From Pseudomonas siliginis (GTDB lineage Bacteria > Pseudomonadota > Gammaproteobacteria > Pseudomonadales > Pseudomonadaceae), in the NCBI RefSeq assembly GCF_019145195.1, contig NZ_JAHSTW010000013.1, positions 1-64,000 of the forward strand: a stretch of 64,000 nucleotides of DNA, read 5' to 3'. Each line of letters opens with the position of its first letter. Position 1 is the stretch's first letter. Below the pieces are notes generated by a model. The model worked only from the letters and a program-made list of their open reading frames with translations, was not told where the DNA came from and did not search any database. A program made the translations under genes and the position numbers. Below, piece after piece: positions 33,718 through 45,000 of this stretch.

Positions 33718-35184
33718 CTACGCCATTTTCACGCCGGGTGTCAGCGAGGCAGGCAACACCAGGCTCGGGGTTTCCAGCGACGCCACCGGGTATGCGCAGT
33801 AGTCCGCTGCGTAGTAGGCGCTGGCGCGGTGGTTGCCCGAGGCGCCGACGCCGCCGAATGGCGCGCTGCTCGCGGCACCGGTCAGCTGTTTGTTCCAGTT
33901 GACGATGCCGGCGCGGCTTTCCAGCCAGAACTGCTGGTAACGCGCTTCGGAATCGGAGAGCAAACCGGCGGCCAGTCCATAAGCGGTGTTGTTGGCTTCA
34001 CTGATCGCGGCGCCGAAATCGGCATAGCGGATCACTTGCAGCAGCGGCCCGAACAGTTCTTCGTCCGGACGCTCGGCCACGGCCGTCACATCGACAATGC
34101 CCGGGGTCAGCAAGGCCGATTGCGCCTGTGGCTGAGTCATTTCCAGCAGCGCCACCGCGCCGTTGGCCAGCAGTTGTTCCTGCGCATCCATCAGCGCTTT
34201 TGCCGCGCCGAGGGAAATCACCGAGCCCATGAACGGCGCCGGTTGCTGATCGAACGCACCGACTTCAATGGTCGAACTGACTTCAACCAGACGCTTGAGC
34301 AGGCTGTCGCCCCACGCGCCTTGCGGCACCAGCAGACGGCGGGCGCAGGTGCAGCGCTGGCCGGCGGAAATGAACGCCGACTGAATGATGGTGTACACCG
34401 CCGCGTCCAGATCAGCGACCTGATCGACCACCAGTGGGTTGTTGCCGCCCATTTCCAGGGCGAGGATCTTGTCCGGACGCCCGGCGAATTGCTGGTGCAG
34501 GTGATTGCCGGTGCGGCTTGAACCGGTGAAGAACAGACCGTCGATACCCGGATTCGCCGCCAGAGCGATACCGGTTTCCCGCGCACCTTGCAGCAGGTTC
34601 AACACGCCTGCCGGAAGACCGGCTTCGATCCAGCACTTGACCGTCAGCTCGGCGACTTTCGGCGTCAGTTCGCTGGGCTTGAACAGCACGCTGTTACCGG
34701 CCAGCAGCGCCGGGACGATATGACCGTTAGGCAGGTGACCGGGGAAGTTGTAAGGGCCGAACACCGCGACCACGCCGTGGGGCTTGTGGCGCAACACGGC
34801 GGTGGCGTCGCCCAATGGGCCGCTCTTCTCGCCGGTGCGCTCGCGATAGCTCTGCACCGAAATCGCGATCTTGTTGACCATGCTGGTGACTTCGGTCGCA
34901 GCTTCCCACAGCGGTTTGCCGGTTTCTTCGCCGATGGTGCGAGCCAGTTCGTCAGCGTGGTTTTTCAACGCAGCGGCGAAAGCTTCGAGGACGCTGATGC
35001 GCTCCTCGAGGGTGCGACGTGCCCACTGAGGAAATGCCTGGCGAGCAGCCTGAACCGCCGATTCGACCTGCGCGGCAGTGGCGCCCTCGCCCGCCCACAG
35101 CACTTGCTGGGTCACCGGGTTCAGCGATTGAAAGGCCTCGCCCTGACCGGCCAGCCACTCACCTGCGATGTATAGCGAATTCAT
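33718..35184 (-). CDS. aruD: Succinylglutamic semialdehyde dehydrogenase AruD/AstD
   Basis: This 488-residue NAD-dependent aldehyde dehydrogenase oxidises succinylglutamate semialdehyde, step four of the pathway. Catalytic residues are Glu244 in LALEMGGNNP and Cys278 in SAGQRCTC. The cofactor motif is FTGSSRTG, and FGPYNFPGHLPNGH is the family signature. The start MNSLYIAGEW overlaps the aruG stop as TAATG, so translation is coupled. The longer frame to 35322 lies inside aruG and is rejected. Confidence 0.96.
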   Translation of the reverse strand: MNSLYIAGEWLAGQGEAFQSLNPVTQQVLWAGEGATAAQVESAVQAARQAFPQWARRTLEERISVLEAFAAALKNHADELARTIGEETGKPLWEAATEVTSMVNKIAISVQSYRERTGEKSGPLGDATAVLRHKPHGVVAVFGPYNFPGHLPNGHIVPALLAGNSVLFKPSELTPKVAELTVKCWIEAGLPAGVLNLLQGARETGIALAANPGIDGLFFTGSSRTGNHLHQQFAGRPDKILALEMGGNNPLVVDQVADLDAAVYTIIQSAFISAGQRCTCARRLLVPQGAWGDSLLKRLVEVSSTIEVGAFDQQPAPFMGSVISLGAAKALMDAQEQLLANGAVALLEMTQPQAQSALLTPGIVDVTAVAERPDEELFGPLLQVIRYADFGAAISEANNTAYGLAAGLLSDSEARYQQFWLESRAGIVNWNKQLTGAASSAPFGGVGASGNHRASAYYAADYCAYPVASLETPSLVLPASLTPGVKMA

Positions 35185-36209
35185 TATTTCGACTCCCGTG
35201 CAGCGGACAGCGCCACGGCGCGAACCTGATCGCCGGCGCTGAGTTGAAGACGTTTCGCGGTCTGCGGATCGACCACCAGGGTGCCCGCAGCCAGGCGCGC
35301 TGGTGCAGCCGTGATGCGGCAATCCTCGCGCTTGCGGTTGTGGATGATGAACGGCGTGGCGTCATCGCCCGGCGTGCCGACGGCCAGCACCAGCGCTTCG
35401 CTGTCACGCACCGCGCGGATCTTGCTGGTTTCGCATTCGATGGCCGGGCCGGCGTCGAAGATGTCGACGTAACCCTGATAGCTGAAGCCTTCGCTCTTGA
35501 GCATGGCCAGCGCCGGCTCGGTGTCCGGGTGCACCTGGCCGATGACGTTGCGCGCGTCCGGCGAGAGGAAGCAGGTGTACAGCGGAAATTTCGGCATCAG
35601 TTCGGCGATGAACGCCTTGTTGCCGACGCCGGTCAGGTAATCGGCCTGGCTGAATTCCATCTTGAAGAAATGCCGGCCGAGGCTTTCCCAGAACGGCGAG
35701 CGCCCGGCGTCATCGGACACACCACGCATTTCGGCGATGATCTTGTTGCCGAACAGCTCCGGGAACTCAGCGATGAACAGCATGCGCGCCTTGGACAGCA
35801 TCCGGCCGTTGAGACCGTTGCGGTAATCGGCGTGCAGGAACAGCGAGCACAGCTCGGAATTGCCGGTCAGGTCGTTGGCCAGAAACAGCGTCGGGATTTC
35901 GCGGTAGATGTTCAGCTCTTGCGAAGCGCTGACCGTCAGACCGACGCGGAAGTTGTACCAGGGCTCACGCAGGCCGACCGCACCGGCGATGGCGGAAATC
36001 CCCACCACGCGGCCGTCATCGTCTTCGAGCACGAACAGATAGTCCGCATCGCCACGCCCGGCTTCGCCGCGAAAGGTCTTCTCGGCCCAGCCGACCCGGT
36101 GGGTCAGGCGCTCTTCGTTGGCCGGCAAGGTAGTCAGGCCGGTGCCGGTGCTGCGGGCCAGGTCGATCAGCGCGGATAAATCGCTGCTGCGTACGGGACG
36201 AACAATCAT
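35184..36209 (-). CDS. aruG: Arginine N-succinyltransferase, beta subunit AruG
   Basis: This 341-residue subunit transfers succinyl from succinyl-CoA to arginine, the committed step. It begins MIVRPVRSSDLSALIDLARSTGTGLTTLP, the AstA family N-terminus, and contains the segment GKIIAEMRG-like (NKIIAEMRGVSDDAGRSPFWESLGRHFF). It is about half identical by eye to the adjacent AruF; in P. aeruginosa the two form a heteromer. It lies 51 bp after aruF. Confidence 0.96.
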   Translation of the reverse strand: MIVRPVRSSDLSALIDLARSTGTGLTTLPANEERLTHRVGWAEKTFRGEAGRGDADYLFVLEDDDGRVVGISAIAGAVGLREPWYNFRVGLTVSASQELNIYREIPTLFLANDLTGNSELCSLFLHADYRNGLNGRMLSKARMLFIAEFPELFGNKIIAEMRGVSDDAGRSPFWESLGRHFFKMEFSQADYLTGVGNKAFIAELMPKFPLYTCFLSPDARNVIGQVHPDTEPALAMLKSEGFSYQGYVDIFDAGPAIECETSKIRAVRDSEALVLAVGTPGDDATPFIIHNRKREDCRITAAPARLAAGTLVVDPQTAKRLQLSAGDQVRAVALSAARESK

Positions 36210-36260
36210 GCTATCTCCTCAAACGGGCCGCTCGCGCCACCCGTGAAACTCGCTAAGGCG

Positions 36261-37280
36261 TTAAACCGCCACCAGGCGCACGCTGGCACCTTCACCGACG
36301 CCCAGGGCTTCGGCTGCTTCCATATCCAGCGTCACTGGTTTGCCCGGCGCGTAGTCCAGCTCCAGCAACACCGCGCGGTAATCCTGCAACTGCGCATTGG
36401 CCACCAGATACTGACGCCCGGCACCTTTCACTGGCTCGCCGATCTTCACCGGCACCACGCGGCTCTGGGCGATCGAACGGATCCCGGAAACTCGCGCATG
36501 CAGGGTCGGGCCGCCGTCGAAGATGTCGATGTAGTGATCAGTCTCGAAACCTTCGCGCATCAGGATGTCGAAAGTAATCTGCGCACGCGGGTGCACCTGG
36601 CCCATCGCCTCTTGGGCGGAGTCCGGCAGCAGCGGCACGTAGATCGGGTAATGCGGCATCAGCTCGGCGAGGAAGGTGCGGCTTTTCAGCCCGCACAGGC
36701 GCTCGGCCTCGGCGTAGTTGAGGTCGAAGAAGTTACGCCCGATCGCATCCCAGAACGGCGAGTCGCCATTCTCGTCGCTGTAACCGACGATCTCGGTCAC
36801 CACCGAATCGGCAAAACGCTCCGGGTGGCTGGCGACGAACAGCAGACGACCTCGGGAATTGAGCTCGGCCCACGGCGATCCGACCAGCTCGCGCTGCACG
36901 TAGAAACTGGTCAGCAGGCTGTTGCCGGTCAGGTCGTGGCACTGCGAGAGCACGTGGATCTTGTTGTGGATCTTCAGCTCGCGGGAGGCGTGGACGAAAG
37001 TCTCGTTGCGGAAGCTGTAGAACGGCTCCGAATAACCGGCCGAAGCGACGATGGCCGAGCAGCCGACCAGTTTGCCGGTGCTCGAGTCTTCGAGGACAAA
37101 GAAGTAACTCTCTTCACCGTTGAAGCTCACTTCGGCGGCAAACGAAGCTTCGCTCGCGGCGATCTTGTCGCTCAGACGTTCCACGTCATCCGGCAAGGAA
37201 GTGACACCAATCGGGCTGTCCGCAGCCAGACGCTGTACCTCGCCCAGATCAGCCATTTGCGCGGGGCGCATCACCAGCAT
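36261..37280 (-). CDS. aruF: Arginine/ornithine N-succinyltransferase, alpha subunit AruF
   Basis: This 339-residue paralogue of AruG starts MLVMRPAQMADLGEVQRLAADSPIGVTSLP. It keeps the segment VTEIVGYSDENGDSPFWDAIGRNFF and the terminal GEGASVRLVAV. Together with AruG it makes the succinyltransferase, which in Pseudomonas also accepts ornithine. It is separated from aruC by 246 bp holding a palindromic repeat. Confidence 0.96.
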   Translation of the reverse strand: MLVMRPAQMADLGEVQRLAADSPIGVTSLPDDVERLSDKIAASEASFAAEVSFNGEESYFFVLEDSSTGKLVGCSAIVASAGYSEPFYSFRNETFVHASRELKIHNKIHVLSQCHDLTGNSLLTSFYVQRELVGSPWAELNSRGRLLFVASHPERFADSVVTEIVGYSDENGDSPFWDAIGRNFFDLNYAEAERLCGLKSRTFLAELMPHYPIYVPLLPDSAQEAMGQVHPRAQITFDILMREGFETDHYIDIFDGGPTLHARVSGIRSIAQSRVVPVKIGEPVKGAGRQYLVANAQLQDYRAVLLELDYAPGKPVTLDMEAAEALGVGEGASVRLVAV

Positions 37281-37354
37281 GGTGTCACTCCTTTCTCTTC
37301 AATATTCACAGAAAAAACCGGGCCCACATAAAGATCGATGCAGGAATGGGACTT

Positions 37355-37446
37355 GTGGCGAGGGGATTTATCCCCGCTGGGGGGCGAAGCACCCCCAAAA
37401 ATCTGGGCCCGCTGCGCAGCCCATCGGGGATAAATCCCCTCACCAC
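37355..37446. repeat. Long palindromic repeat, family GTGGCGAGGGGAT, copy 2
   Basis: It has the same architecture as the copy at 21251: outer arms GTGGCGAGGGGATTTATCCC and inverse, with inner GGGCGAAGC.. and GCTGCGCAGCCC parts. It lies between aruC and aruF, within the operon. Confidence 0.85.
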
Positions 37447-37526
37447 AGGTTCAATCCAACAGGTGGATGTGCCCGGTATCAAAAATTGGTTCGGCGCCGG
37501 AAAAACTCCAGGCGCCGAAAGGTCCA

Positions 37527-38747
37527 TCAGGCTTGCGTCAACTTCGCTGCGGCACGTTCGAAGCGGTCGAGACCGGCGTCGATATCGGCGTCTTCCACCA
37601 CCAGGCTCGGGGCGAAACGGATCACGTCCGGGCCAGCCTGGAGAATCATCAGGCCTTCCTGTTCGGCGGCGTTGAAGATGTCCTTGGCCTTGCCTTTCCA
37701 CGCTTCGCTGAGCACGCAACCGATCAGCAGACCGAGACCACGCACCTGAGTGAACAGGCCGTATTTCTCGCCGATCTGTTGCAGACGGGTCTTGAACTTG
37801 TCGTGCTTGGCGTTCACGCCGTTCAACACTTCAGGGGTGTTGACCACGTCGATCACCGCTTCGGCGACGGCGCAGGCCAGCGGGTTGCCGCCGTAAGTGG
37901 TGCCGTGGGTGCCGACGACCAGATGTTTGGCCAGCGCTTCGGTGGTCATCATCGCCGCGATCGGGAAACCGCCGCCCAGGCTCTTGGCGCTGGTGAGGAT
38001 GTCCGGGGTCACGCCGTAATGCTGGTAGGCGAAGAGCTTGCCGCTGCGGCCCATGCCGGTCTGCACTTCGTCGAACACCAGCAGCGCGTTGTTCGCGTCG
38101 CACAGTTCGCGGGCACCTTGCAGGTAAGCCAGCTCGGCCGGCAGCACGCCGCCCTCGCCCTGGATCGGCTCAAGCACGACCGCGCAGGTCTTCTCGGACA
38201 CCGCGGCTTTCAGTGCGGCCAGATCGTTGTAGGGAACGTGGGTGATGCCAGTGATTTTCGGACCGAAGCCGTCGGAGTACTTCGACTGGCCACCGACGTT
38301 GACGGTGAACAGGGTACGGCCGTGGAAGCTGTTCAGCGCGGCGATGATTTCGTATTTCTCGGTGCCGAAACGGTCAAATGCGACGCGACGGGCCAGCTTG
38401 AACGCGGCCTCGTTGGCCTCGGCGCCGGAGTTGCAGAAGAACACGCGCTCGGCAAACGTGGCGTCGATCAGCTTGTGCGCCAGACGCAGGGCCGGTTCGT
38501 TGGTGAACACGTTGGACACGTGCCACAGCTTGTTCGCCTGTTCGGTCAACGCACCGACCAGCGCCGGATGCGCATGGCCCAAAACGTTGACGGCAATCCC
38601 GCCGGCGAAGTCGATCAGCTCGCGGCCGGCCTGATCCCAGACCCGGGAACCGGCGCCACGCACCGGAATGAAAGCGGCAGGCGCGTAGTTGGGAACCATT
38701 ACCTGGTCGAAATCGGCGCGTTGTACCGCAGCGTGCTCAACGGACAT
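37527..38747 (-). CDS. aruC: Succinylornithine/acetylornithine aminotransferase AruC
   Basis: This 406-residue PLP enzyme transaminates succinylornithine (catabolism) and can act on acetylornithine (biosynthesis, ArgD role). Lys255 in DILTSAKSLGGGFP binds PLP. FCNSGAEANEAAFKLAR and VLEPIQGEGG are class III aminotransferase signatures. It is the first gene of aruCFGDBE. Two ArgR-type half sites lie 80-145 bp upstream, consistent with arginine induction. Confidence 0.96.
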   Translation of the reverse strand: MSVEHAAVQRADFDQVMVPNYAPAAFIPVRGAGSRVWDQAGRELIDFAGGIAVNVLGHAHPALVGALTEQANKLWHVSNVFTNEPALRLAHKLIDATFAERVFFCNSGAEANEAAFKLARRVAFDRFGTEKYEIIAALNSFHGRTLFTVNVGGQSKYSDGFGPKITGITHVPYNDLAALKAAVSEKTCAVVLEPIQGEGGVLPAELAYLQGARELCDANNALLVFDEVQTGMGRSGKLFAYQHYGVTPDILTSAKSLGGGFPIAAMMTTEALAKHLVVGTHGTTYGGNPLACAVAEAVIDVVNTPEVLNGVNAKHDKFKTRLQQIGEKYGLFTQVRGLGLLIGCVLSEAWKGKAKDIFNAAEQEGLMILQAGPDVIRFAPSLVVEDADIDAGLDRFERAAAKLTQA

Positions 38748-38825
38748 CGGAGTCTCCTGAAGAGGAACACCCGCCTGGAACTGGCGAGCGATGAGGGGAT
38801 TGTAAGGACAGTTGGGTGCCCGGCC

Positions 38826-38842
38826 TTGTCGCCAAGCGACAA
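38826..38842. promoter_or_regulatory. ArgR operator half site 1 upstream of aruC
   Basis: TTGTCGCCAAGCGACAA is a perfect 7-bp palindrome and fits the P. aeruginosa ArgR consensus TGTCGC-N8-AA on both strands. It is 79 bp upstream of aruC and about 210 bp upstream of the divergent LRR gene. Confidence 0.7.
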
Positions 38843-38876
38843 CTTCTTATAGCGCAAACCCCGGATTTTCCCGGGT

Positions 38877-38892
38877 TTACGGCAATGCGACA
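38877..38892 (-). promoter_or_regulatory. ArgR operator half site 2 upstream of aruC
   Basis: On the minus strand TGTCGCATTGCCGTAA matches TGTCGC-N8-AA exactly. It is 51 bp from half site 1, not the tandem spacing described for P. aeruginosa, so cooperative binding is uncertain. The remaining part of the 38748-39051 gap shows no obvious promoter or HrpL box for the LRR gene. Confidence 0.6.
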
Positions 38893-39051
38893 TATAGCGT
38901 CGCAAAGGCGCAGTTTACCGGGCGCGGCCGATTTGCGGCAGGCCGCGCAGGATACCAAGCCAGCCCCCACGGCAGAGACATAAATATCTACCGCACGGTG
39001 GTCGCTTGCTGCTGATTTGCTGAGGGTTCTTCCCAACGCCAAGGAATGGCC

Positions 39052-42000
39052 ATGCATTTGTCTGAAGCACCCCCATCGGCAACCCCGGATGCCGTACATG
39101 ACGCGCAACATGCGGACGAACATTACCAACCACTGAAAAACGCGATTCCCGCCTGGCTGGGCGACACCTCAGCCACGCGGCGCGAAGCACTGAAAAGCAG
39201 CCTCCCGCAACAGCCGGCCGCGCTCAAGGTTGCGCCAGCCGAACAGCACGCGCTGATGAAAAGCCTTGGGGCGGCGCATATCACCGCCCAGAGCCGGGTC
39301 GATAAAAGCCTGGAGCACTTGCAGGACGCTGCGGCCTTCGCCGAGCCCCTGCTCAAGGCCGAGCTGAAAAGCTGCTTCGATCTGGAGCTGGATGTCAGAA
39401 ACACCTACATGCGCCTGTACATTCCCGCCACCACCCCGTGGTTTCCGATCCGCACCGGCGCCCGCGCCTGGTCCGTGTCACTGCTCGAGGCGGCACTGCA
39501 TAACTTCGAAGAAAGGGAAACCGAAGACGACGCCTTCGAAGCCGAGTCGACATTCACTAGCGCACCTTCGGCTACAGGACAGTTTCAAACCCTGCCCGAC
39601 ATCAAGGCCAGACTGAGCATTCCCGCATTCACAAAACTGTGCCGTCGACTGGATATCGGCGCGAAATACAAAGCCAGTCTGGAAGACAATCTGGGCTACT
39701 CCGATCCAATGGTCGCGTCGGTCTTGCGCGGCAAAATCGACGCCAGCCAGAAGGCCGCGATGAAATCGGCCCTGCAATGGGCGCGGATGAACCGCGACGT
39801 GTCGGAAAACGCGTTACGCACGATCGAGGCCATGCTCGACGGCGTGAAAGGCCTGCATGTGCATGGCGCCCCGCTGCTGTGTCATGACATGACGATGCTT
39901 TGCGCACCGCTGACCGGCATCGTGGTATTCGCCCCGGACCTGTACATGACACGCAATGCAGCGCGCGTCGTCGCCTACGTCCCGGATGACCCCGAACATC
40001 CGTTCAAGGAGTACGCCTCGCCATTGGAAATGGTTGTGGAACTGACGCGCCAGTTGCGCTCCAGGGACTATCAGCAATTCTTCAGCCGCTTCGTCAACCA
40101 CGACCAGCGCGGCTTTTTCTTCAGCACCCTCAACAGCCGGCTCAGTGAAATCCGCTGGCATCCGCACGAACCCGGCGACCCGCTGCCGGCGTGGCGAGAA
40201 GCCCCGGTGGAGCGGCCCGATCTGCAGACCGCGCTGACGCCGTTTTACGACGATGTGTGGCAACACCTCTACCAGGCAAAGCTGAACAAGATTTTCAATG
40301 ACGGCCGAACCATTGCCGTACCGACTGCGTTGGTCGATCAAAGGGCGCGCTGGGCGTTCTGGGATTCACTGGTCAACATCCTCTCTTCCATCGCCCAGAC
40401 CGCGGCGATGATCGTCGCGCCGTTCGTGCCGGTGCTCGGTGAAGCGATGATGGCGTACATGGCCTATCAGATGCTCGATGAAGTATTCGAAGGCATTATC
40501 GAGTGGGCGCAGGGGCGCACGACCGAAGCGGTCGAACACCTGATGGGGACCGTGGAATCGATGATCCAGTTGGGCATGTTCGCCGTCGGCGGTGCGATTG
40601 GCGCGGCCGAGTTTCGCAAGGTATTGCCCAAGGAAATCGTGGCGTTCATCGACCGCTTCAAACCGGTACAACTGGCCAATGGCGACACCCGCTACTGGCA
40701 ACCGGATCTCGAACGCTACAAACATCCGCAGCGCCCGACTGCCGATTCGCAACCCGATGCCCTGGGTTTGCATGCGCATGAGGACAAGCTTCTGCTGCCC
40801 TTGGAGGACGCGCACTTTGCGGTCACGGAAAGTCAGGTGCCGGGGCAGTACCGCATCGAACATCCGAGTCGCCCCGACGCATACCAACCGGTGCTGCGCC
40901 ACAACGGCGAAGGCGCTTGGCACACTGAACTGGAGCAACCGCTGGAATGGGATGGCGCAACCGCGCTGCGCCGTATCGGCCCTGCGGTCGAGAGCTTGTC
41001 CGCGAGCGAGCGCGAAACCGTGCTGCAGATCAGCGGAACCAGCGAAGACGCGTTGCGCAAAATGCATGTCGAGCAGGAAAAGGTCCCGCCGCTGCTGGCC
41101 GACAGCATCCAGCGCTTCAAGATTGATCAGCAGTTGCAACGCTTCATCGACCAGCTCGACAGCGCTGACGCTGAAGTTTTTTTGCGCGCCGACCCGGTCA
41201 CGCAGCTGCAGGTGCTCAGCGAATACGGCCGCTGGCCAGACGACCAGTGCCTGCGCCTGCTCGATCGCCAAGGCGAGCCATTGTGGCAATCGTCCACAGA
41301 CGCAAGCCTGCCCGTGACCGAACTGCGCCAGGGCGAACTGGTCGGTGGCGACGTGCTGAAAGCGCTGCTCCACGCCCTCGACGAGACGCAGATCAAAAAC
41401 TTGCTGGACGAGCCCTTCGCGGGACCGACGCCGTCCATCGAGGTCCGCAGCCACAACCTGCGCAAACAAGTGGCCGACCTCGCCAGACGCAACACCAGCG
41501 CGCTGTTCGAGTCGCGCTATCAAGCCCTTCAGCACCTCGACGACCCGCTGGCGGCACGACTCAAGACCCACCCTCCGCAATTGCCGGCCAGCATTACCCG
41601 CGAACTGCTCGATACCGCGACCGGCAGCGAACTGCTGCAGATCAGCGAAGGACAATTGCCCCCGCGCCAGCAGGCGCTCATGCAGATGGCCAGTGACGAG
41701 GTGCGCCTTACCCGCGCGTATGAAGGCCTTGAGCTGGATTCGGTGAGCAATCACGACTCTGACTCTCTAGCGCTGCACAGCCTCAAATTGTTGCCGGGCT
41801 GGAGCGGCGATGTGCGCATCGAAATCCGCGACGGGCGCTACGAAGGCCGGTTACTGGACACGATCGGCCGTGACGATGCGCCCGAATACAAGGTGCTGGT
41901 TCGCCGCGACGATGGCCAATACCAACCTTATGACGATCGTGGGCAGCAGCTGCATTCATTCGCTGATTTCTATTCCAGCCTGTTGTACGCATTGCCCGAC

Positions 42001-45000
42001 AGTGAGCGCCAGAGCCTGGACCTGCGGATCGGCCAGGGTCAGGCGCTGAAGGCGGCCATTCGTGAACGCACGCTCGAGCGCAACGAGTGGCGTCAGGTGA
42101 TTGCCCATACGCCGTCCCGAGCGCCGGCTATCGACACCCTGCGCCTGCTCGGTACCGACGGTTACGCCCATGCTCCGCGTCCGCCACGCCCCGCTTACCA
42201 GCCGCACACCCTCGAAGAAGACATCCGGGTGCTCTATCCACGCATGTCGAACCATGAAATGCGCTTCCTCGCCGAAAGCATGCGCAGCAGTCCCGCAGGC
42301 CCGCGCGCCGAAATGCTTCGTTTGCAAAATGACTACCTGCAATTGCAGAACGAACTGCATGTCTGGGCCAACAATCCCCCCACCGTGCACCCGGAAACCG
42401 GCACGGCGCTCACCTCGCTGGAGAAGCGCGCCGAAATCCAGAATCGCAGGCTGCTCAGGGAGCAATTGCTCAAAGCCTGGAGACGGGAGCACGTCACGGG
42501 TATCAATCACCGGGGCTTTGCCGCCGGATACGCCTTGCGCCTTACACCTGCGGTGATGGGCGACTTGCCCGTGTTGTCAGCAGACTTCAGCCATATCACC
42601 TCGCTCGCCATTGATGGCAGCCCGATGACCACATCTGTCGACAGCTTTCTGCAGTCCTTCAGCCAGTTGCAGAATATCGATGCGCGCAACCTCAATCTGT
42701 CGAGCCTGCCGCAAGCACTGACTTCGATGCGCTCGCTGCGCGAATTGCGCTTACGCAATTGTCGGATCAGTCTGACGACGGTCACAGAGTCAGTGCTCGC
42801 GGCCATGCCGCAGCTCACCCTGCTCGATCTGCAAGGCAATGCGCTGGGCCTGCCTCCGGACCTGCATACACTGCCTTCGTTGCGCTACGTGAACCTGTCG
42901 GATACCGGCATTCACACGGTGCCCGACGATCTGCTGGATCATCCGCGCCTGATTTCGGCGCAATTCGATCGCAACCGCATCACGCGGATACCGGACAGTT
43001 TTTTCAACCTGGCAAGCTCCCTCAGCGATGGTTATACCTTCGCCGATAACCCGTTGACGGCGGCTTCCCGCGAGCGGGTAAAAGTGTTCTACGAGCACAC
43101 CGGAAGGCACTTCGGCGTCCGGCCCGTCCAGGAGGATCTGCAACGCACCATCGCCTTGTTTCCATCCCTTGACACGGAAGGCGCAACACAGGTGTTGTAC
43201 CGATTGCCCGGGCCATTGGCGGAGTGCGGCGCACAGTTGTCCCGCTGGGAAAATGAACTCGGCGTGCTGAATCTCGAACTCAGTCAATGGATCAACCAGG
43301 CCACCGTGACCGCCTCTGAGTCGGGGGAGCGTCTGCCTCTCGAGGCACAAACCCGCGAACTGGAGGCCCGGCGATCCTTTGCGCAACAGATCGAGCAATT
43401 CTGGCGCAGCCCGCCCCTGTACCCGCGCCTTGAAGAACTCAAAGCAACGGCGACGTTCAGTGGGGATATGCCGGTACTCAGCGCCGGTCTGGAGCGCGTG
43501 ACGCGGCTGAACCTCACCGGCACCGCCAATAGCACCGACGCCCTGCGCTTCGTGGAGTGCTTCCCCAACCTTGCCAAGCTGAAAATGAACGGCTTCGAAC
43601 TGGGACCGCTTGCGCTGGGCGAAGCAAAACTGCCTCAACTAAGCGATCTGGAGCTGAAAAATTGTGGCGTGGTCATGACCCCGGAAAACCAGGCTGCGCT
43701 GCTGTCACTTGGCAGCCTCGACTCGCTGGACCTGAGCGACAATCCGTTGGGTACGTTCCCCGACCTGAATTTGTTGCCCGAATTGATCTATCTCGATCTG
43801 TCCAACTGCGGGCTGACCGTCGTTCCCGAAGGACTGGCCAGCCATCCGGGGTTGCGAACCGCAGTGCTCGCAGGCAACCGCATCACGCAACTGCCCGAGG
43901 CGCTGTTCGACCTCCCCGCCGAGCGCAGCGACGGCATTGACCTTGCCGACAACCCGCTATCGGCCGCCACCCGTGAGCAGATCAAAAACTACTACCGCCT
44001 CCATCGCAACGACTTCGACGTATTGGCGGCCGAGCCGGACGTGAGCCTCGCCCGGCAGTTGTTTCCCGGTTTGAACAAGCAAGAGGCCAGCGAGATGATT
44101 TACGACTTGCCCGGCGACCTGGCCGACGGTCGCCAACAGCTGCTTCGCTGGCAAGCAGAACAGCAACAGATGCGCGATGACCTGACCCGCTGGGCTTTGG
44201 CAACGCCGTCTGCGCACCCGGTTACCGGTCACGCCTTAAGCGCAAGCGAGCATCTGGCGCAACGATCCGCACGCTCGGACTTCAAGCAATTGATAGAGGA
44301 CTTCTGGGGCGAAAGATCGATGGGCACCGGCAAGCGCGCTCGTTCTTTTGCGGCAGACCTTCAGTTCCTCGGCGAAATGCCGCGCCTGACGGTCAACTTC
44401 GATCACGTTACCAGCCTTACGCTGGCGGGCAACGTGACGATCGCGGGACTGGAGCCGTTCGCTGCCTTGTTCCCGAATCTTCAGATGCTGGAACTGAAAG
44501 CTTTCACACTCTATGACATCCCTTCTTTCGTCAGCCGTCTGCACTATCTCAAAGAGCTCAAACTCAATGACTGCGCGCTGACGCTTACCCCTGCCGGGCA
44601 GCAGGTACTCGGCGCGCTGCCCGAGTTGCGGTTGCTCGATCTGAGCCATAACCCACTGACAAACGCGCCAGACCTGACAATCCTGCCCAAGGTGACGAAC
44701 TTCTCACTCGGCCATAGCGAACTGACAAGCGTGCCGAAGGGCATCGCCGAGCATCCGCTGCTGCGAGAGCTCCATCTCAATAACAACCAGATAACCGTGC
44801 TGCCCGACGCTGTCTTCAGTTTGCATCCCGAGCGGGCCGACAGCGTCTATCTGAACGACAATCCTCTGTCCATGAATGCCCGCGACCGCATCAAGCTCTA
44901 CTACGCCACTCACGGGCGCAACTTCCGGATCAAGCCGCCATCGGCTGACATTGCCATGGCGCAGAGACTGTTCCCGCGACTGGGCGAAAACGCTGCGATC

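Noticed and set aside
39046..39051. First ATG of the giant LRR gene
   Set aside because: The ribosome site AAGGA is directly adjacent (0 nt), while the second ATG has a normal 6-nt spacing.
38748..39051. HrpL (type III secretion) box before the LRR gene
   Set aside because: GGAAC occurs but no CCACNNA at 15-17 bp, so type III control is not supported.
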